Positions 18,253-29,645 of a stretch of 64,000 nucleotides of DNA are shown one piece after another; the stretch's first letter is position 1, and each line of letters starts with the position of its first letter. The notes beneath the pieces were generated by a model, which saw nothing but the letters and a program-made list of their open reading frames with translations, searched no databases and was not told the DNA's origin. Source of the stretch: Ornithinimicrobium humiphilum (GTDB lineage Bacteria; Actinomycetota; Actinomycetes; Actinomycetales; Dermatophilaceae); the NCBI RefSeq assembly GCF_006716885.1, contig NZ_VFPU01000001.1, positions 1,550,001-1,614,000 of the forward strand, given 5' to 3'. The position numbers and the translations under genes were made by a program.

Positions 18253-19160
18253 TGGGCGACCCCACGCTCGTCCCCGACGGCCAGCGCGCGACGCTCGAGC
18301 AGCTCGCCGTCGACCTCGCCGTGGAGGCGGCGCTCTTCGTCCACGGCGGTCGGCCGCAGGACCTCGACGTCCAGCACACCAAGTCGACCGACCTCGACGT
18401 CGTCACCGTCATGGACGAGCGGTCCGAGGCCCTGCTGCGCGAGCGGCTCGCGGTGGCCCGCCCCGACGACGCCATCCTCGGGGAGGAGGGCTCGGGCGTC
18501 TCCGCCGGCACGAGCGGCCTGACGTGGGTGATCGACCCGATCGACGGCACCGTCAACTACCTCTACGACCTGCCCACCTACTCCGTCTCCGTGGCCGTCG
18601 TCGTGGGCGACCCGACGAGGGCCGGGGCGTGGGCACCCGTCGCCGGAGCGGTGGCCAACCCGTCGACCGGCGAGGTCTTCTCCGCCCGGGCCGGCGGCGG
18701 CTCGCGCCTGCGGCGGATCGGCTCGGGCGGTCTCGACCCGACCGTCGAGCCGGAGGTGCTGCGCGCGACCGACGTCGACGACCTCGGCTCGGTGCTGCTC
18801 GCCACCGGGTTCGCCTACGACCGGGAGCGTCGGCAGGGGCAGGCCGCCGTGATGGCCGACCTGCTGCCGCGGGTGCGTGACCTGCGGCGGCTGGGCTCGG
18901 CCGCCCTCGACCTGTGCCACGTGGGCGCGGGCCGGCTCGACGGCTACTACGAGTGGGGCATCCACCCGTGGGACTTCGCCGCCGGCGTGCTGGTCGCCAC
19001 CGAGGCGGGCGCCGTCGTGTCCGGGCTCGAGGAGGGCAGCCCGCCCTCCCGGGCGATGGTGGTCGCGGCGGGCCCGACGACGCACCGGTTGCTGGTCGGG
19101 GAGCTGCGGGAGCTGGGTGCGGGACACCCCTCGCTGACCGCCGACGAGCTCGTCGAGTAG
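18252..19160 (+). CDS. Inositol-monophosphatase-family phosphatase
   Basis: A 302-residue Mg-dependent phosphatase. Metal motifs are ILGEEGSG, WVIDPIDGTVNY and the C-terminal WDFAAGVLVATEAGA. Members hydrolyse inositol phosphate, other sugar phosphates or related substrates (SuhB group). Third gene of the TRIC-hemH operon; the ATG overlaps the hemH stop. An N-terminal 30-residue region before the domain looks normal for actinobacterial SuhB-type proteins. The exact substrate is not determinable. Confidence 0.92.
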   Translation: MGDPTLVPDGQRATLEQLAVDLAVEAALFVHGGRPQDLDVQHTKSTDLDVVTVMDERSEALLRERLAVARPDDAILGEEGSGVSAGTSGLTWVIDPIDGTVNYLYDLPTYSVSVAVVVGDPTRAGAWAPVAGAVANPSTGEVFSARAGGGSRLRRIGSGGLDPTVEPEVLRATDVDDLGSVLLATGFAYDRERRQGQAAVMADLLPRVRDLRRLGSAALDLCHVGAGRLDGYYEWGIHPWDFAAGVLVATEAGAVVSGLEEGSPPSRAMVVAAGPTTHRLLVGELRELGAGHPSLTADELVE

Positions 19161-19193
19161 GTCCGCGCGCCCCGGCTCCGGCGACACGCGGAC
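19161..19193 (+). terminator. Hairpin right after the inositol-phosphatase-type gene
   Basis: GTCCGCG (19161-19167) and CGCGGAC (19187-19193) form a perfect 7-bp stem immediately after the stop codon, with further G+C pairing possible inside the 19-base loop. Confidence 0.5.
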
Positions 19194-19341
19194 ACCCGGT
19201 TCGCGCGGGTGGTCGGGTATAGGGCACAATCCGCCCGACGCGTCCGTTCATCCGGTGCGCAGGGGGCCGGGCACAAATCCGGACGTCTGTGCGTTCTGGA
19301 CGGCTAGACGACGTTGAAACCGGCACTGATGGAGGTTGAGG

Positions 19342-19641
19342 ATGGCGACGGACTACGACGCCCCGCGCAAGACTGACGACGAGCTCAGCGAGGATTCGAT
19401 CGAGGAGCTCAAGGCTCGTCGCAACGACAAGTCGTCCGGCAGCGTCGACGTCGACGAGACCGAGCAGGCCGAGGGCTTCGAGCTCCCGGGGGCCGACCTG
19501 TCCAACGAGGAGCTGTCGGTGCACGTGCTGCCCCGTCAGCAGGACGAGTTCACCTGCTCGCGCTGCTTCCTGGTGCACCACCGCAGCCAGCTGGCCAAGG
19601 AGGTCGGCGGTCTGCCGGTCTGCACCGAGTGTGCGGCCTGA
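19342..19641 (+). CDS. DUF4193 zinc-ribbon-like protein
   Basis: A 99-residue protein of the actinobacterial DUF4193 family. The N-terminus is very acidic and hydrophilic (MATDYDAPRK, DELSEDSIEEL); the C-terminus carries two Cys-x2-Cys pairs (C72/C75 and C94/C97) separated by a basic stretch, consistent with a zinc ribbon. Function is unknown; the resemblance to small RNA-polymerase-binding proteins is only general. The ATG at 19342 has GGAGGTTGAG just upstream, the best Shine-Dalgarno of the area, suggesting high expression. The 181-bp upstream region contains TATAGGGCACAAT, which may hold a -10. Confidence 0.88.
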   Translation: MATDYDAPRKTDDELSEDSIEELKARRNDKSSGSVDVDETEQAEGFELPGADLSNEELSVHVLPRQQDEFTCSRCFLVHHRSQLAKEVGGLPVCTECAA

Positions 19642-19725
19642 GCCCCAGGACGTCCCGGCCGCCGACCTCGGCGGCCCAGCACGCCTCGGCCACCACCCGG
19701 TGGCCGGGGCGTACCCTCGTTGACG

Positions 19726-20217
19726 ATGTCTGCCCCGATGCCTGAACCCCTCCGGATCGCCCTGCGCCTCCTCGACCCCGACCTGCCCGTGCCGCGGCAG
19801 GCCCGGCCCGACGACGCGGGCGTGGACCTGCACGCGCGCGAGGACCGCACCCTGGCCCCCGGCGAGCGGGCCCTGGTCCCGACCGGCGTGGCCCTCGCCA
19901 TCCCGGCGGGCCACGCGGGCTTCGTGCACCCCCGGTCCGGCCTGGCGGCCCGGCACGGCATCTCCATCGTCAACGCCCCGGGCACCGTGGACGCCGGCTA
20001 CCGCGGCGAGATCCTGGTGAACCTGGTCAACACCGACACGACCGAGAGCGTCACCGTGCGGCGCGGGGACCGCATCGCGCAGCTGGTCGTGCAGCAGGTG
20101 GTCACGCCCGTCTTCGACGTCGTCGACGAGCTGCCGCCGTCCGAGCGCGGGACCGGTGGGCACGGCCACACCGGCACCGGCTCCGCCTACCCCGATCCCC
20201 ATCGACCGAAGGACTGA
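19726..20217 (+). CDS. dut: dUTP diphosphatase
   Basis: A 163-residue trimeric dUTPase (dUTP to dUMP, keeps uracil out of DNA). The five family motifs are present in order: [35 protein letters not shown] and a C-terminal [10 protein letters not shown] where RGxGGFGSTG is usual, so the Phe that stacks on the base is His here. TACCCT lies eight bases before the ATG at 19726, fitting a leaderless mRNA. The order dut-DUF3710-DUF3159 is conserved in actinobacteria. Confidence 0.94.
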   Translation: MSAPMPEPLRIALRLLDPDLPVPRQARPDDAGVDLHAREDRTLAPGERALVPTGVALAIPAGHAGFVHPRSGLAARHGISIVNAPGTVDAGYRGEILVNLVNTDTTESVTVRRGDRIAQLVVQQVVTPVFDVVDELPPSERGTGGHGHTGTGSAYPDPHRPKD

Positions 20218-20224
20218 CCCGCCC

Positions 20225-21100
20225 GTGGCACTGTTTGGCCGGAAGAAGAGCCAGCCGCTCCCCGACGACGTCGAGGAGCTCGAGACACCCGCACGCCCGC
20301 AGCCGGCCGAGGGGGAGCCCGGGGTCGACCGCGACTGGGACCGCGCCTCCGACGGCCCCTACGACGTGAGCGAGTGGCCCGACCTGGACGGCCGTGTCGA
20401 CCTCGGTGCGCTGAGGGTCCCGGCCGTGCAGGGTATGCAGATGCGCCTGGACCTCGAGCAGGGCACCGGCCGCGTGGTCGGGGTGACCCTCGGTTTCGGC
20501 GCCTCGCAGGCCCAGCTCCAGGTCTTCGCCGCTCCGCGCACCATGGGTCTGTGGGACGAGCTGCGTCCCGACATCGCCCGCGGCCTGGTCGACGCCGGCG
20601 GCGCGGCCGAGATCGTCGAGGGGATGATGGGCAAGGAGATCCGGGCCCGGATGCCCGGGCGCGCCCCCGACGGTCGCGTGGCCTTCCAGCCGGCCCGCTT
20701 CCTCGGCATCGACGGCCCCCGCTGGTTCCTGCGCGTCGTCGTCAACGGCCCGGCCGCGACCGACGACACCCAGCTGCGCCCGGTCCTCGCCTACGTCCGG
20801 CAGGCGGTCGTCCGCCGCGGCGACGAGCCGCGCCCGCCCCGCGAGCTGCTCGAGCTGACCGCGCCGGCCGGGGTCGTCGAGGCCGCCGCCAAGCAGGCCC
20901 AGGCCCGCCGCGAGGCCGCCCAGCGGGCCGCCGCCGAGCAGGCCGCCCCCGCCACCGCGGTCCTGCGCACCGGCGACGCCACGGGCGTCGCGGGCATCGC
21001 CCCCGGTGCCGAGCCCGGGCGCCACCGCGCTCCTGCCCCGGCGCCCGAGGCGCCGCAGGACGGCGTGCCGAAGGCGCCGAACAAGCCCGAGTTCACGTGA
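20225..21100 (+). CDS. DUF3710 family protein
   Basis: A 291-residue protein of the DUF3710 family, always found next to dut in actinobacteria. The N-terminus is basic then acidic (ALFGRKKSQPLPDDVEEL); the core has YDVSEWPDLDGRVDLGAL and RPARFLGIDGPRWFLRVV; the C-terminal 70 residues are Ala/Pro-rich and look disordered. No catalytic motif is recognisable and the function is unknown. The GTG at 20225 lies seven bases after the dut stop, and its TGA overlaps the DUF3159 GTG. Confidence 0.88.
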   Translation: MALFGRKKSQPLPDDVEELETPARPQPAEGEPGVDRDWDRASDGPYDVSEWPDLDGRVDLGALRVPAVQGMQMRLDLEQGTGRVVGVTLGFGASQAQLQVFAAPRTMGLWDELRPDIARGLVDAGGAAEIVEGMMGKEIRARMPGRAPDGRVAFQPARFLGIDGPRWFLRVVVNGPAATDDTQLRPVLAYVRQAVVRRGDEPRPPRELLELTAPAGVVEAAAKQAQARREAAQRAAAEQAAPATAVLRTGDATGVAGIAPGAEPGRHRAPAPAPEAPQDGVPKAPNKPEFT

Positions 21101-21837
21101 GCACGGGGGCGGCGCCCGCCGAGGTCACCGTCGAGCAGGTGATCCGCCAGCGGGTCAGCGACGCGCTGGGCGGCTGGTACGGCTCGCTCGAGACGGCGCT
21201 GCCGACCATCGCCTTCGTTCTCACCTGGGTGGTCTTCGACGACGTCCGCACCGCCGTGGCGGCCGCGGCCGTGCTGCTCGTGGTCCTCGCCGTCGTGCGG
21301 CACTTCGTCGGGGGCGGCTGGCGCTACCTCGGCTCCGCCGTGCTGGCGACCGCCCTGGCGGCCTTCTTCGCGCTGCGCTCGGGCCAGGCCGAGGACGCCT
21401 TCCTGCCCGGCATCATCACCAGCGCCGCCTACGGCGTCGCCGCCGTGGTGTCGATCCTGGTCCGCTGGCCGCTCGTCGGCTTCATCGTCGCCATCGGCGA
21501 CCCGGAGTTCGCCGAGCGCCCGGCCCAGTGGCGCCGCGACAAGGGCCTCGTGCGGGTCTGCAGCCGTCTGACCTGGGTGCTCGTGGCGCTCTTCGCGCTC
21601 CGCGTCGCCATCATGCTCCCGCTCTACCTGGCCGCCGAGGTGGCCTGGCTCGGAGCGGCCAAGGTCGCGCTCGGCTGGCCGGCCTACCTGCTCGCGATCG
21701 TCGTCATGGGCCTCATGCTGGCCAAGGGACGGACCCCGCAGACCGACGACGGTCCGGACGACGTCACCGAGCGGATGCTGGCTGCGCACCTCGAGCACGA
21801 GGGCGAGCACCCCGCCGAGGGCGGGCGCCCGTCGTGA
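21097..21837 (+). CDS. DUF3159 membrane protein
   Basis: A 246-residue polytopic membrane protein with about five to six hydrophobic segments (first pair around 35-70). The GSLETALPTIAFVLTWVVF start of the hydrophobic core and GDPEFAERPAQWRRDKGL loop are typical of DUF3159. Function unknown. Translationally coupled at both ends (GTGA overlaps). In many actinobacteria an OB-fold protein and TrkA-type potassium genes follow; here the RNA methyltransferase follows directly. Confidence 0.88.
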   Translation: MSTGAAPAEVTVEQVIRQRVSDALGGWYGSLETALPTIAFVLTWVVFDDVRTAVAAAAVLLVVLAVVRHFVGGGWRYLGSAVLATALAAFFALRSGQAEDAFLPGIITSAAYGVAAVVSILVRWPLVGFIVAIGDPEFAERPAQWRRDKGLVRVCSRLTWVLVALFALRVAIMLPLYLAAEVAWLGAAKVALGWPAYLLAIVVMGLMLAKGRTPQTDDGPDDVTERMLAAHLEHEGEHPAEGGRPS

Positions 21838-23162
21838 CCACCGGCCCGGCCGTCCCCGAGGTCGGCGACGTCCTCACGGTGACGGTCGGCCCGGTCGCCC
21901 ACGGCGGATTCTGCGTCGCCCGGCGCGAGGAGGACGGCCTCGTCCTCTTCGTCCGGCACACCCTGCCCGGCGAGATCGTCCGCGCGACGGTGACCGAGAC
22001 CGGCAGCCGCTTCGTCCGTGCCGACGCCACCGAGGTGCTGGAGGCCTCGCCCGCCCGCGTGGTGCCCCCGTGCCCGTTCTCCGGACCCGGCCGCTGCGGC
22101 GGCTGCGACTGGCAGCACGCGAGTCTCGAGGAGCAGCGCCGGCTCAAGGCGCAGGTCGTCCAGGGGCAGCTCCGCCGGCTCGCCGGACTGGTGCTCGACG
22201 ACGTCGCGTGCGAGCCCGTCCCGGGCGACGTGGACGGGCTGCGCTGGCGCACCCGCGTGGAGTTCGCGGTCACCAGGGACGACGCGGGGGAGCGCGTGCC
22301 GGGCCTGCGCCTGCACCGCTCCCACGAGGTGCTGCCCGTCACCGACTGCCTCATCGCCGATGAGCGCATCGCCAGGAGCGGCGTGCTGGGCGCCCCCGTG
22401 CCGGACGGCGTCGTCGGTGTCGACGTCGTCGCACCCGGTCGGGGCGAGGCCGTCGTCGTGCCCCTGGGTATGCCGCGTGCCCCCTCCCGCGACCGACGCC
22501 GCGGGCACCGTGGCGGCCCGGGCCAGCCCGGACGCGACCACCGCCGGGGACGGCGCGAGCCCGCGCCCGTGCCGCTCGGCCCGGTGCCCGAGGTGACCGA
22601 GCGCGTCGGCGACCACGAGTTCACCCTCTCGGCCCGCGGCTTCTGGCAGGTGCATCCCGGTGCGGCGACGACCTTCACCGACCAGGTGCTCGCGTGGCTC
22701 GACCCGCAGCCGGGGGAGCGGGCGCTGGACCTCTACGCCGGCGTCGGCCTCTTCGCCGTGCCGCTGGCCGAGCGGGTCGGTCTGACCGGCTCGGTCCGGG
22801 CCGTGGAGGCCGACCGCGAGGCGGCGGCCGCCGCCGAGCGCCACCTCACGTCATACCCCTGGGCCCGGGCGGTCGCCAAGCCGACCGAGGCCGCCCTCGC
22901 CGACCTCGTCGCCGCGGGGGAGCGGGCCGACGTGGTCGTGCTCGACCCGCCCCGGACCGGCGCCGGCCGTGCCGTCGTCGAGGCGGTCGCCGCCCTGTCG
23001 CCGCGGGCGGTCGTCTACGTCGCCTGCGACCCCGCCGCGCTGGCCCGGGACGTGGGCACCGCCCGCGAGCACGGTCTCGAGCTGGTGGACCTGCGCGTCC
23101 TCGACGCCTTCCCGATGACCCACCACATGGAGTGCCTCGCGCTGCTGCGCCCCGTGCGCTGA
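21834..23162 (+). CDS. TRAM-domain, FeS-cluster 23S/tRNA uracil methyltransferase (RlmD/TrmA family)
   Basis: 442 residues. An N-terminal TRAM RNA-binding domain (about 8-65), FeS motif CPFSGPGRCGGCDW (about 81-94), and a C-terminal SAM-dependent methyltransferase fold with ALDLYAGVGLFAVPL, DPPRTGAGR and the catalytic Cys in YVACDPAALARD (about residue 398). It would make 5-methyluridine in rRNA or tRNA. Odd: residues about 213-248 are an Arg/Gly-rich low-complexity insertion between the two halves. GTG start overlaps the DUF3159 stop. A GGCCG...CGGCC hairpin follows the stop. Confidence 0.92.
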   Translation: MTTGPAVPEVGDVLTVTVGPVAHGGFCVARREEDGLVLFVRHTLPGEIVRATVTETGSRFVRADATEVLEASPARVVPPCPFSGPGRCGGCDWQHASLEEQRRLKAQVVQGQLRRLAGLVLDDVACEPVPGDVDGLRWRTRVEFAVTRDDAGERVPGLRLHRSHEVLPVTDCLIADERIARSGVLGAPVPDGVVGVDVVAPGRGEAVVVPLGMPRAPSRDRRRGHRGGPGQPGRDHRRGRREPAPVPLGPVPEVTERVGDHEFTLSARGFWQVHPGAATTFTDQVLAWLDPQPGERALDLYAGVGLFAVPLAERVGLTGSVRAVEADREAAAAAERHLTSYPWARAVAKPTEAALADLVAAGERADVVVLDPPRTGAGRAVVEAVAALSPRAVVYVACDPAALARDVGTAREHGLELVDLRVLDAFPMTHHMECLALLRPVR

Positions 23163-23173
23163 GCAGCGGCGGC

Positions 23174-23203
23174 GGCCGTCCTTCCTCCCCGGTCGGGGCG
23201 GCC
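23174..23203 (+). terminator. Hairpin after the RNA methyltransferase gene
   Basis: GGCCG (23174-23178) pairs with CGGCC (23199-23203), enclosing CCCC-GGTC-GGGG. It sits 12 bp after the stop and separates the dut operon from aconitase. Confidence 0.5.
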
Positions 23204-23281
23204 CTGCGCGCCGGTTGACCATGCGGCAGGATGGGCCCCAGGTGCGCGTGTCGGAGTTTTGCCTCCGGCGGCCCGGTCAGA

Positions 23282-23299
23282 TATCTTGATGTCGAGATA
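23282..23299. promoter_or_regulatory. Imperfect palindrome upstream of aconitase
   Basis: TATCTTGAT-GTCGAGATA: reading both strands gives TATCTYGAYRTCRAGATA, 14 of 18 positions symmetric. It lies 27 bases before the aconitase GTG in an otherwise G+C-rich region and is conspicuously A+T-rich. It may overlap the promoter and bind a regulator of the TCA cycle. Which regulator is not known to me. Confidence 0.5.
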
Positions 23300-23326
23300 A
23301 ATAGCACGCGAGTCGAAGGAGCGAAC

Positions 23327-26146
<2,820 letters not shown>

Positions 26147-26165
26147 CGCACCACGGCTGATCCAC

Positions 26166-26199
26166 GACGCCCCGTCGACCACCCGGTCGGCGGGGCGTC
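26166..26199 (+). terminator. Terminator of aconitase
   Basis: GACGCCCCGTCGACC (26166-26180), four-base loop, GGTCGGCGGGGCGTC (26185-26199): a 15-bp stem with one mismatch, 20 bp after the stop codon. Confidence 0.75.
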
Positions 26200-26260
26200 G
26201 CCGTGCCCGGTGGGCGGCGTGCGGCGGCACCTCGGCGGACCGAGGTGGGACCGGGGGCCT

Positions 26261-26275
26261 CTAAGGGGCCCTTAG
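26261..26275. promoter_or_regulatory. Palindrome CTAAGGG-G-CCCTTAG
   Basis: A perfect 15-base palindrome with a single central base, 126 bases before the tiny ORF and its regulator gene. It could be an operator for that unit. Its TA-containing ends stand out from the surrounding G+C. Confidence 0.4.
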
Positions 26276-26400
26276 GCGGCGTCCCCGGGGTATGCGGTCC
26301 CGAAAGATAGGGCACCTGCCCGATCCGCGGGCCCCGCCTCAGGGACGAGTGTGGAGTCAACCCCGAAGGACGGGGACACCCACTCGAAGGAGCAGGAACC

Positions 26401-26592
26401 ATGGGACAGCTCGACCTCTTCGCCGCACAGTCCGTCGCTGCCGAGCGTGAGCGCAGCCTCACCCGCGACCTGGAGCACCGCCGCACCGCCGCCGCGCGGG
26501 CCGCCGGCAGCACCGACCCGGTCGGTCAGGTCGTCCGTCGTCGGCCCGCGCTGCTGGCCCGTCTGTCGCTGGTCCTCCACCCGGCCCGGTGA
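26401..26592 (+). CDS. Small basic protein, 63 residues, unknown
   Basis: Not recognised. ATG at 26401 follows GAAGGAGCAGGAACC, a good ribosome site. The peptide begins MGQLDLFAAQSVAAERERSL, probably one amphipathic helix, continues Arg/Ala-rich (HRRTAAARAAG) and ends in a short hydrophobic/basic segment RRRPALLARLSLVLHPAR. Third positions are G/C throughout, as in true genes here. It lies 68 bp upstream of the large LuxR-type regulator on the same strand and is likely co-transcribed with it. Confidence 0.6.
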   Translation: MGQLDLFAAQSVAAERERSLTRDLEHRRTAAARAAGSTDPVGQVVRRRPALLARLSLVLHPAR

Positions 26593-26623
26593 CCACCGGG
26601 ACGGACCAGGGCTCCCGCGTCGA

Positions 26624-26637
26624 CCCTGGTCACCAGG
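26624..26637. promoter_or_regulatory. Near-palindrome CCCTGGT/CACCAGG before the regulator gene
   Basis: CCTGGT and ACCAGG arms flank a central C with the site ending 23 bases before the ATG at 26661. It could be an autoregulatory site of the LuxR-family protein, or chance. Confidence 0.25.
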
Positions 26638-26660
26638 CCGCCCAGGTGCAAGCATGGGCC

Positions 26661-29612
26661 ATGCGCACACCCGCGACCAGCCCGGTCATGGTGGGCCGCG
26701 ACCGTGACCTGGCGGCCCTGCACGAGGCGCACCTGGCGACGACGTCGGGTGCGCCACGTGGTGTCGTGGTGGCCGGCGAGGTCGGCATCGGCAAGACGCG
26801 GCTCCTCGACGAGTTCGTCGAGGGCCTCGGGGACGACGTGGTCGTCGCGCGTGGGCAGTGCGTCGCCATCGGGACGCTGGGCAGCCCGCTCGCCCCGGTG
26901 CGCGCCGTGCTGCGCGACCTGGTGGGCCGCTTCGGCGCGGGGTCGGTCGTGGAGGCGGCGGGTCCGGCCGGCCACCTGCTGAGCGCTCTCGTGCCCGAGC
27001 TGGCGGGGGAGGGCGCCAGCGGTGAGGAGGTGGCCCAGGAGCAGCTGCACGACATCGTCGGCCAGCTCGTGGCACAGCTGTCGCGGCGTGCCCCGCTGGT
27101 GCTCCTCGTGGAGGACGTGCACTGGGCGGACGTCGCGACGCTCGGCCTGGTGCGGTCGCTGCTCGCCACCCTCCGCGACTCCCGGGCGCTGGTGGTGCTC
27201 AGCTATCGCACCGACGACGTGGGCCGCGGCCACCCGCTGCGCCCTGTCCTCCTCGAGCTGGAGCGCGACCGCGCCGTGACCCGCCTCGAGCTGCGCCGGC
27301 TCGACACCGAGGCCGCAGCAGAGCTGGCCCTTCTCATCCGCGGGGAGCGGCTCGATCCCGCCGCGCTCGACCTGCTCCTCGAACGCAGCGAGGGCGTGCC
27401 GTTCTTCGTCGAGGAGCTCGTGGGGCTGCAGGGCGTGGGGGTGGGGTCCCTGCCCGAGACGCTGCGCGACCTCGTGCTCGCCCGCTACGCCCACCTCGGC
27501 GAGGCCACCCAGGCCGTCGTCCGACTGCTCTCGGCCGGTGGCGTCACGGTCGAGCACGACCTCGTGACCGCCGTCCATGACGGCGCCGCGGAGGACTTCG
27601 AGGCCGCGGTGCGTGAGGCCGTGGCCGCGCAGGTGCTCACCACCAGCGGCACGGCATACTCCTTCCGTCACGCGCTGACCCAGGAGGCGGTGCACGACGA
27701 GCTGCTGCCGGGCGAGCGGGTGCGCTACCACGCGCGCTACGCCGCCGCCCTTGAGGCCCGTCCGGACGTCGCCACGCGGGCGGCCGAGGTCGCCCACCAC
27801 TGGCTGCTCGCTCACGACCTGCCCCGCGCCTTCGCCGCGACGCTGGCCGCGCAGCGCGAGGCCCGTGCCGCGGGCGCGCCCGGGAGCGCCGCGCGGCTGG
27901 GGGAGCGCGCCCTGGAGCTGTGGCCGCAGGTGCCCGACGCGGCGGCGGTCGCCGGTCTGGAGCGGGCCGACCTGTTCGTGGAGACGGCGGTCGACTACGA
28001 CGAGGCGGGGGACGCGCGGGCCCTGGCAGTGATGGAGGAGGGGCTGGCGGAATGCCCGCGCGAGGACCGCCGCCGTTACGCCCCGCTGCTGCACGAGGCG
28101 ATGGTGGTCTGGCACGCCCACGGTCGACCCGGCACGCGAGAGCTGGGCGAGCAGGCCTTGGCCCACCTCCCCCAGGGGGACGAGGACGAGGACCGTGTCG
28201 TGCGTCTGAGGGTCCGTTGCGGCGTGGCGCTGGTGCGCGCCTTCGAGGGGGACCTGGGGTCGGCCGACCTGCTCGAGGAGGTCGCTGCCGACGCGCGGCG
28301 CCTCCAGGCGGAGGCCACCGATCCCGACGTGCAGGAGCGGGCCCGGGTGGAGCTGGTCCGCGCCCTGACCAACCTCGGCTCCGTCCGCGCGTGGGAGGGC
28401 GACACGGACACCGCCGTCGCGATCTTCGACGAGGCGGTGGCCGAGGCGGGCGACGACCCCAGCGCGGTGCTGCGCGACGCCGAGCGCCGCGCGATGCTGC
28501 TCTGGGCCACGGGACGTTACAAGGAGGCGATCGAGGCCGGACTGCGGGGCCAGGCCGTGGCGCGGGATCTCGGCATGGAGCGGGGCTGGGGCCTGTCGAT
28601 CGGGCTCTCCGCGGTCGCCGCCCTGCTCGCGCTCTGCCGGTGGGACGAGGCCGAGGCGCTCCTCGACCGGGTGCGGACCATGCGTCCCTGGGGCCTGGTC
28701 GGGGCCTACGAGGCCTGCCACCGGGCCGAGCTGCACCTCGTCCGGGACGAGCTGGTCGCCGCCGAGGAGGTGCTGCACGACGCGGGCGCCCTGCTCGAGA
28801 CGGCCGCCGACAACGACGCCGAGGACGCGATGGCCCTGGCCCTGGCCCCGGCCCGCCTCGCGCTCGCCCGGGGCGACCTGCTGCGTGCCTGGTCGACGGT
28901 GGACCGTTTCGACCGTCACCCCCAGGTCCTGCCGGGGTCGTCCTACGCCCTCCTGGCGACCGGTGCGGCGGTGGTCGCGGCCGCGCGGCGCGGGGGTGCG
29001 GTGCTCGGAGACCTGACCCCGGACGAGGCGGAGCAGCGCCTGCGCACGGTCTTCGCAGGGGTTCCCACGTGGGACGTCAAGGCGGTCTGGGGCGCGCTGC
29101 TCGAGGCCGAGCTGTCCGGCCCTGGCCGGGACGGGACCGATGTCGCCGCCTGGGAGGAGGCGGTGCGCGCCGCGGCGGGCGGACGTGTGCCGCTCCCCGA
29201 GCACGCCTACGCCCTCTACCGCCTGGCCGAGGCCCAGCTGGCCGCGGGCGATCGGGCGGGGGCGGCCGACGCCCTGGCCGGGGCGACCGCGCTGGCGGAG
29301 CAGCACGGACTGGTGCGGCTCGGTCGTCTCGTCGACGAGCTGGCGTCCCGGTCCGGGACCGAGCGGCCGGGGCGCGCCGCGGGGCCGCTGGAGCTCACCA
29401 CGCGCGAGCAGCAGGTGCTGGGCCTCGTCACGCTGGGCCTGACCAACCGGCAGATCGGGGAGCGGCTCTTCATCAGCGACAAGACCGCGAGCGTCCACGT
29501 CTCGGCGATCCTGCGCAAGCTCGGGGCGACGAGCCGGACCGAGGCCGCGGTGCTGGCCGGACGGCTGGGGCTGGAGCTGGCGGCGGAAGAAAGCGGCGAC
29601 CGCATGGGTTAA
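26661..29612 (+). CDS. Large ATP-binding LuxR-family transcriptional regulator (LAL type)
   Basis: 983 residues. An AAA/STAND-type ATPase domain at the N-terminus (VGRDRDLAAL, Walker A GEVGIGKT about 39-46, Walker B LVLLVEDVHWAD about 150), a long helical TPR-like middle (about 330-900) and a C-terminal LuxR helix-turn-helix (ELTTREQQVLGLV through GLTNRQIGERLFISDKTASVH). It is a signal-dependent transcription activator; ligand unknown. Start: GTG 26589 overlaps the upstream ORF stop, but the 24 codons before ATG 26661 have four A/T third positions, far above the gene's own rate, so 26661 is chosen. Likely targets are neighbours such as the VOC and luciferase-like genes (inference). Confidence 0.9.
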   Translation: MRTPATSPVMVGRDRDLAALHEAHLATTSGAPRGVVVAGEVGIGKTRLLDEFVEGLGDDVVVARGQCVAIGTLGSPLAPVRAVLRDLVGRFGAGSVVEAAGPAGHLLSALVPELAGEGASGEEVAQEQLHDIVGQLVAQLSRRAPLVLLVEDVHWADVATLGLVRSLLATLRDSRALVVLSYRTDDVGRGHPLRPVLLELERDRAVTRLELRRLDTEAAAELALLIRGERLDPAALDLLLERSEGVPFFVEELVGLQGVGVGSLPETLRDLVLARYAHLGEATQAVVRLLSAGGVTVEHDLVTAVHDGAAEDFEAAVREAVAAQVLTTSGTAYSFRHALTQEAVHDELLPGERVRYHARYAAALEARPDVATRAAEVAHHWLLAHDLPRAFAATLAAQREARAAGAPGSAARLGERALELWPQVPDAAAVAGLERADLFVETAVDYDEAGDARALAVMEEGLAECPREDRRRYAPLLHEAMVVWHAHGRPGTRELGEQALAHLPQGDEDEDRVVRLRVRCGVALVRAFEGDLGSADLLEEVAADARRLQAEATDPDVQERARVELVRALTNLGSVRAWEGDTDTAVAIFDEAVAEAGDDPSAVLRDAERRAMLLWATGRYKEAIEAGLRGQAVARDLGMERGWGLSIGLSAVAALLALCRWDEAEALLDRVRTMRPWGLVGAYEACHRAELHLVRDELVAAEEVLHDAGALLETAADNDAEDAMALALAPARLALARGDLLRAWSTVDRFDRHPQVLPGSSYALLATGAAVVAAARRGGAVLGDLTPDEAEQRLRTVFAGVPTWDVKAVWGALLEAELSGPGRDGTDVAAWEEAVRAAAGGRVPLPEHAYALYRLAEAQLAAGDRAGAADALAGATALAEQHGLVRLGRLVDELASRSGTERPGRAAGPLELTTREQQVLGLVTLGLTNRQIGERLFISDKTASVHVSAILRKLGATSRTEAAVLAGRLGLELAAEESGDRMG
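27650..27659 (-). repeat. Decamer GTATGCCGTG (minus strand) in the LAL regulator
   Basis: Exact copy on the minus strand; on the coding strand it reads Thr-Ala-Tyr with the rare Ala codon GCA. Confidence 0.6.
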
Positions 29613-29645
29613 GATAGGTGACACGTCATACACATGGAGGATCCG

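Noticed and set aside
23215..23243. TTGACC at 23215 as -35 of an aconitase promoter
   Set aside because: No acceptable -10 lies 16-19 bases downstream.
26589..26660. GTG at 26589 as start of the LuxR-type regulator
   Set aside because: Overlaps the small ORF stop, but four of the 24 codons end in A/T, unlike the gene proper, and the residues have no family match.
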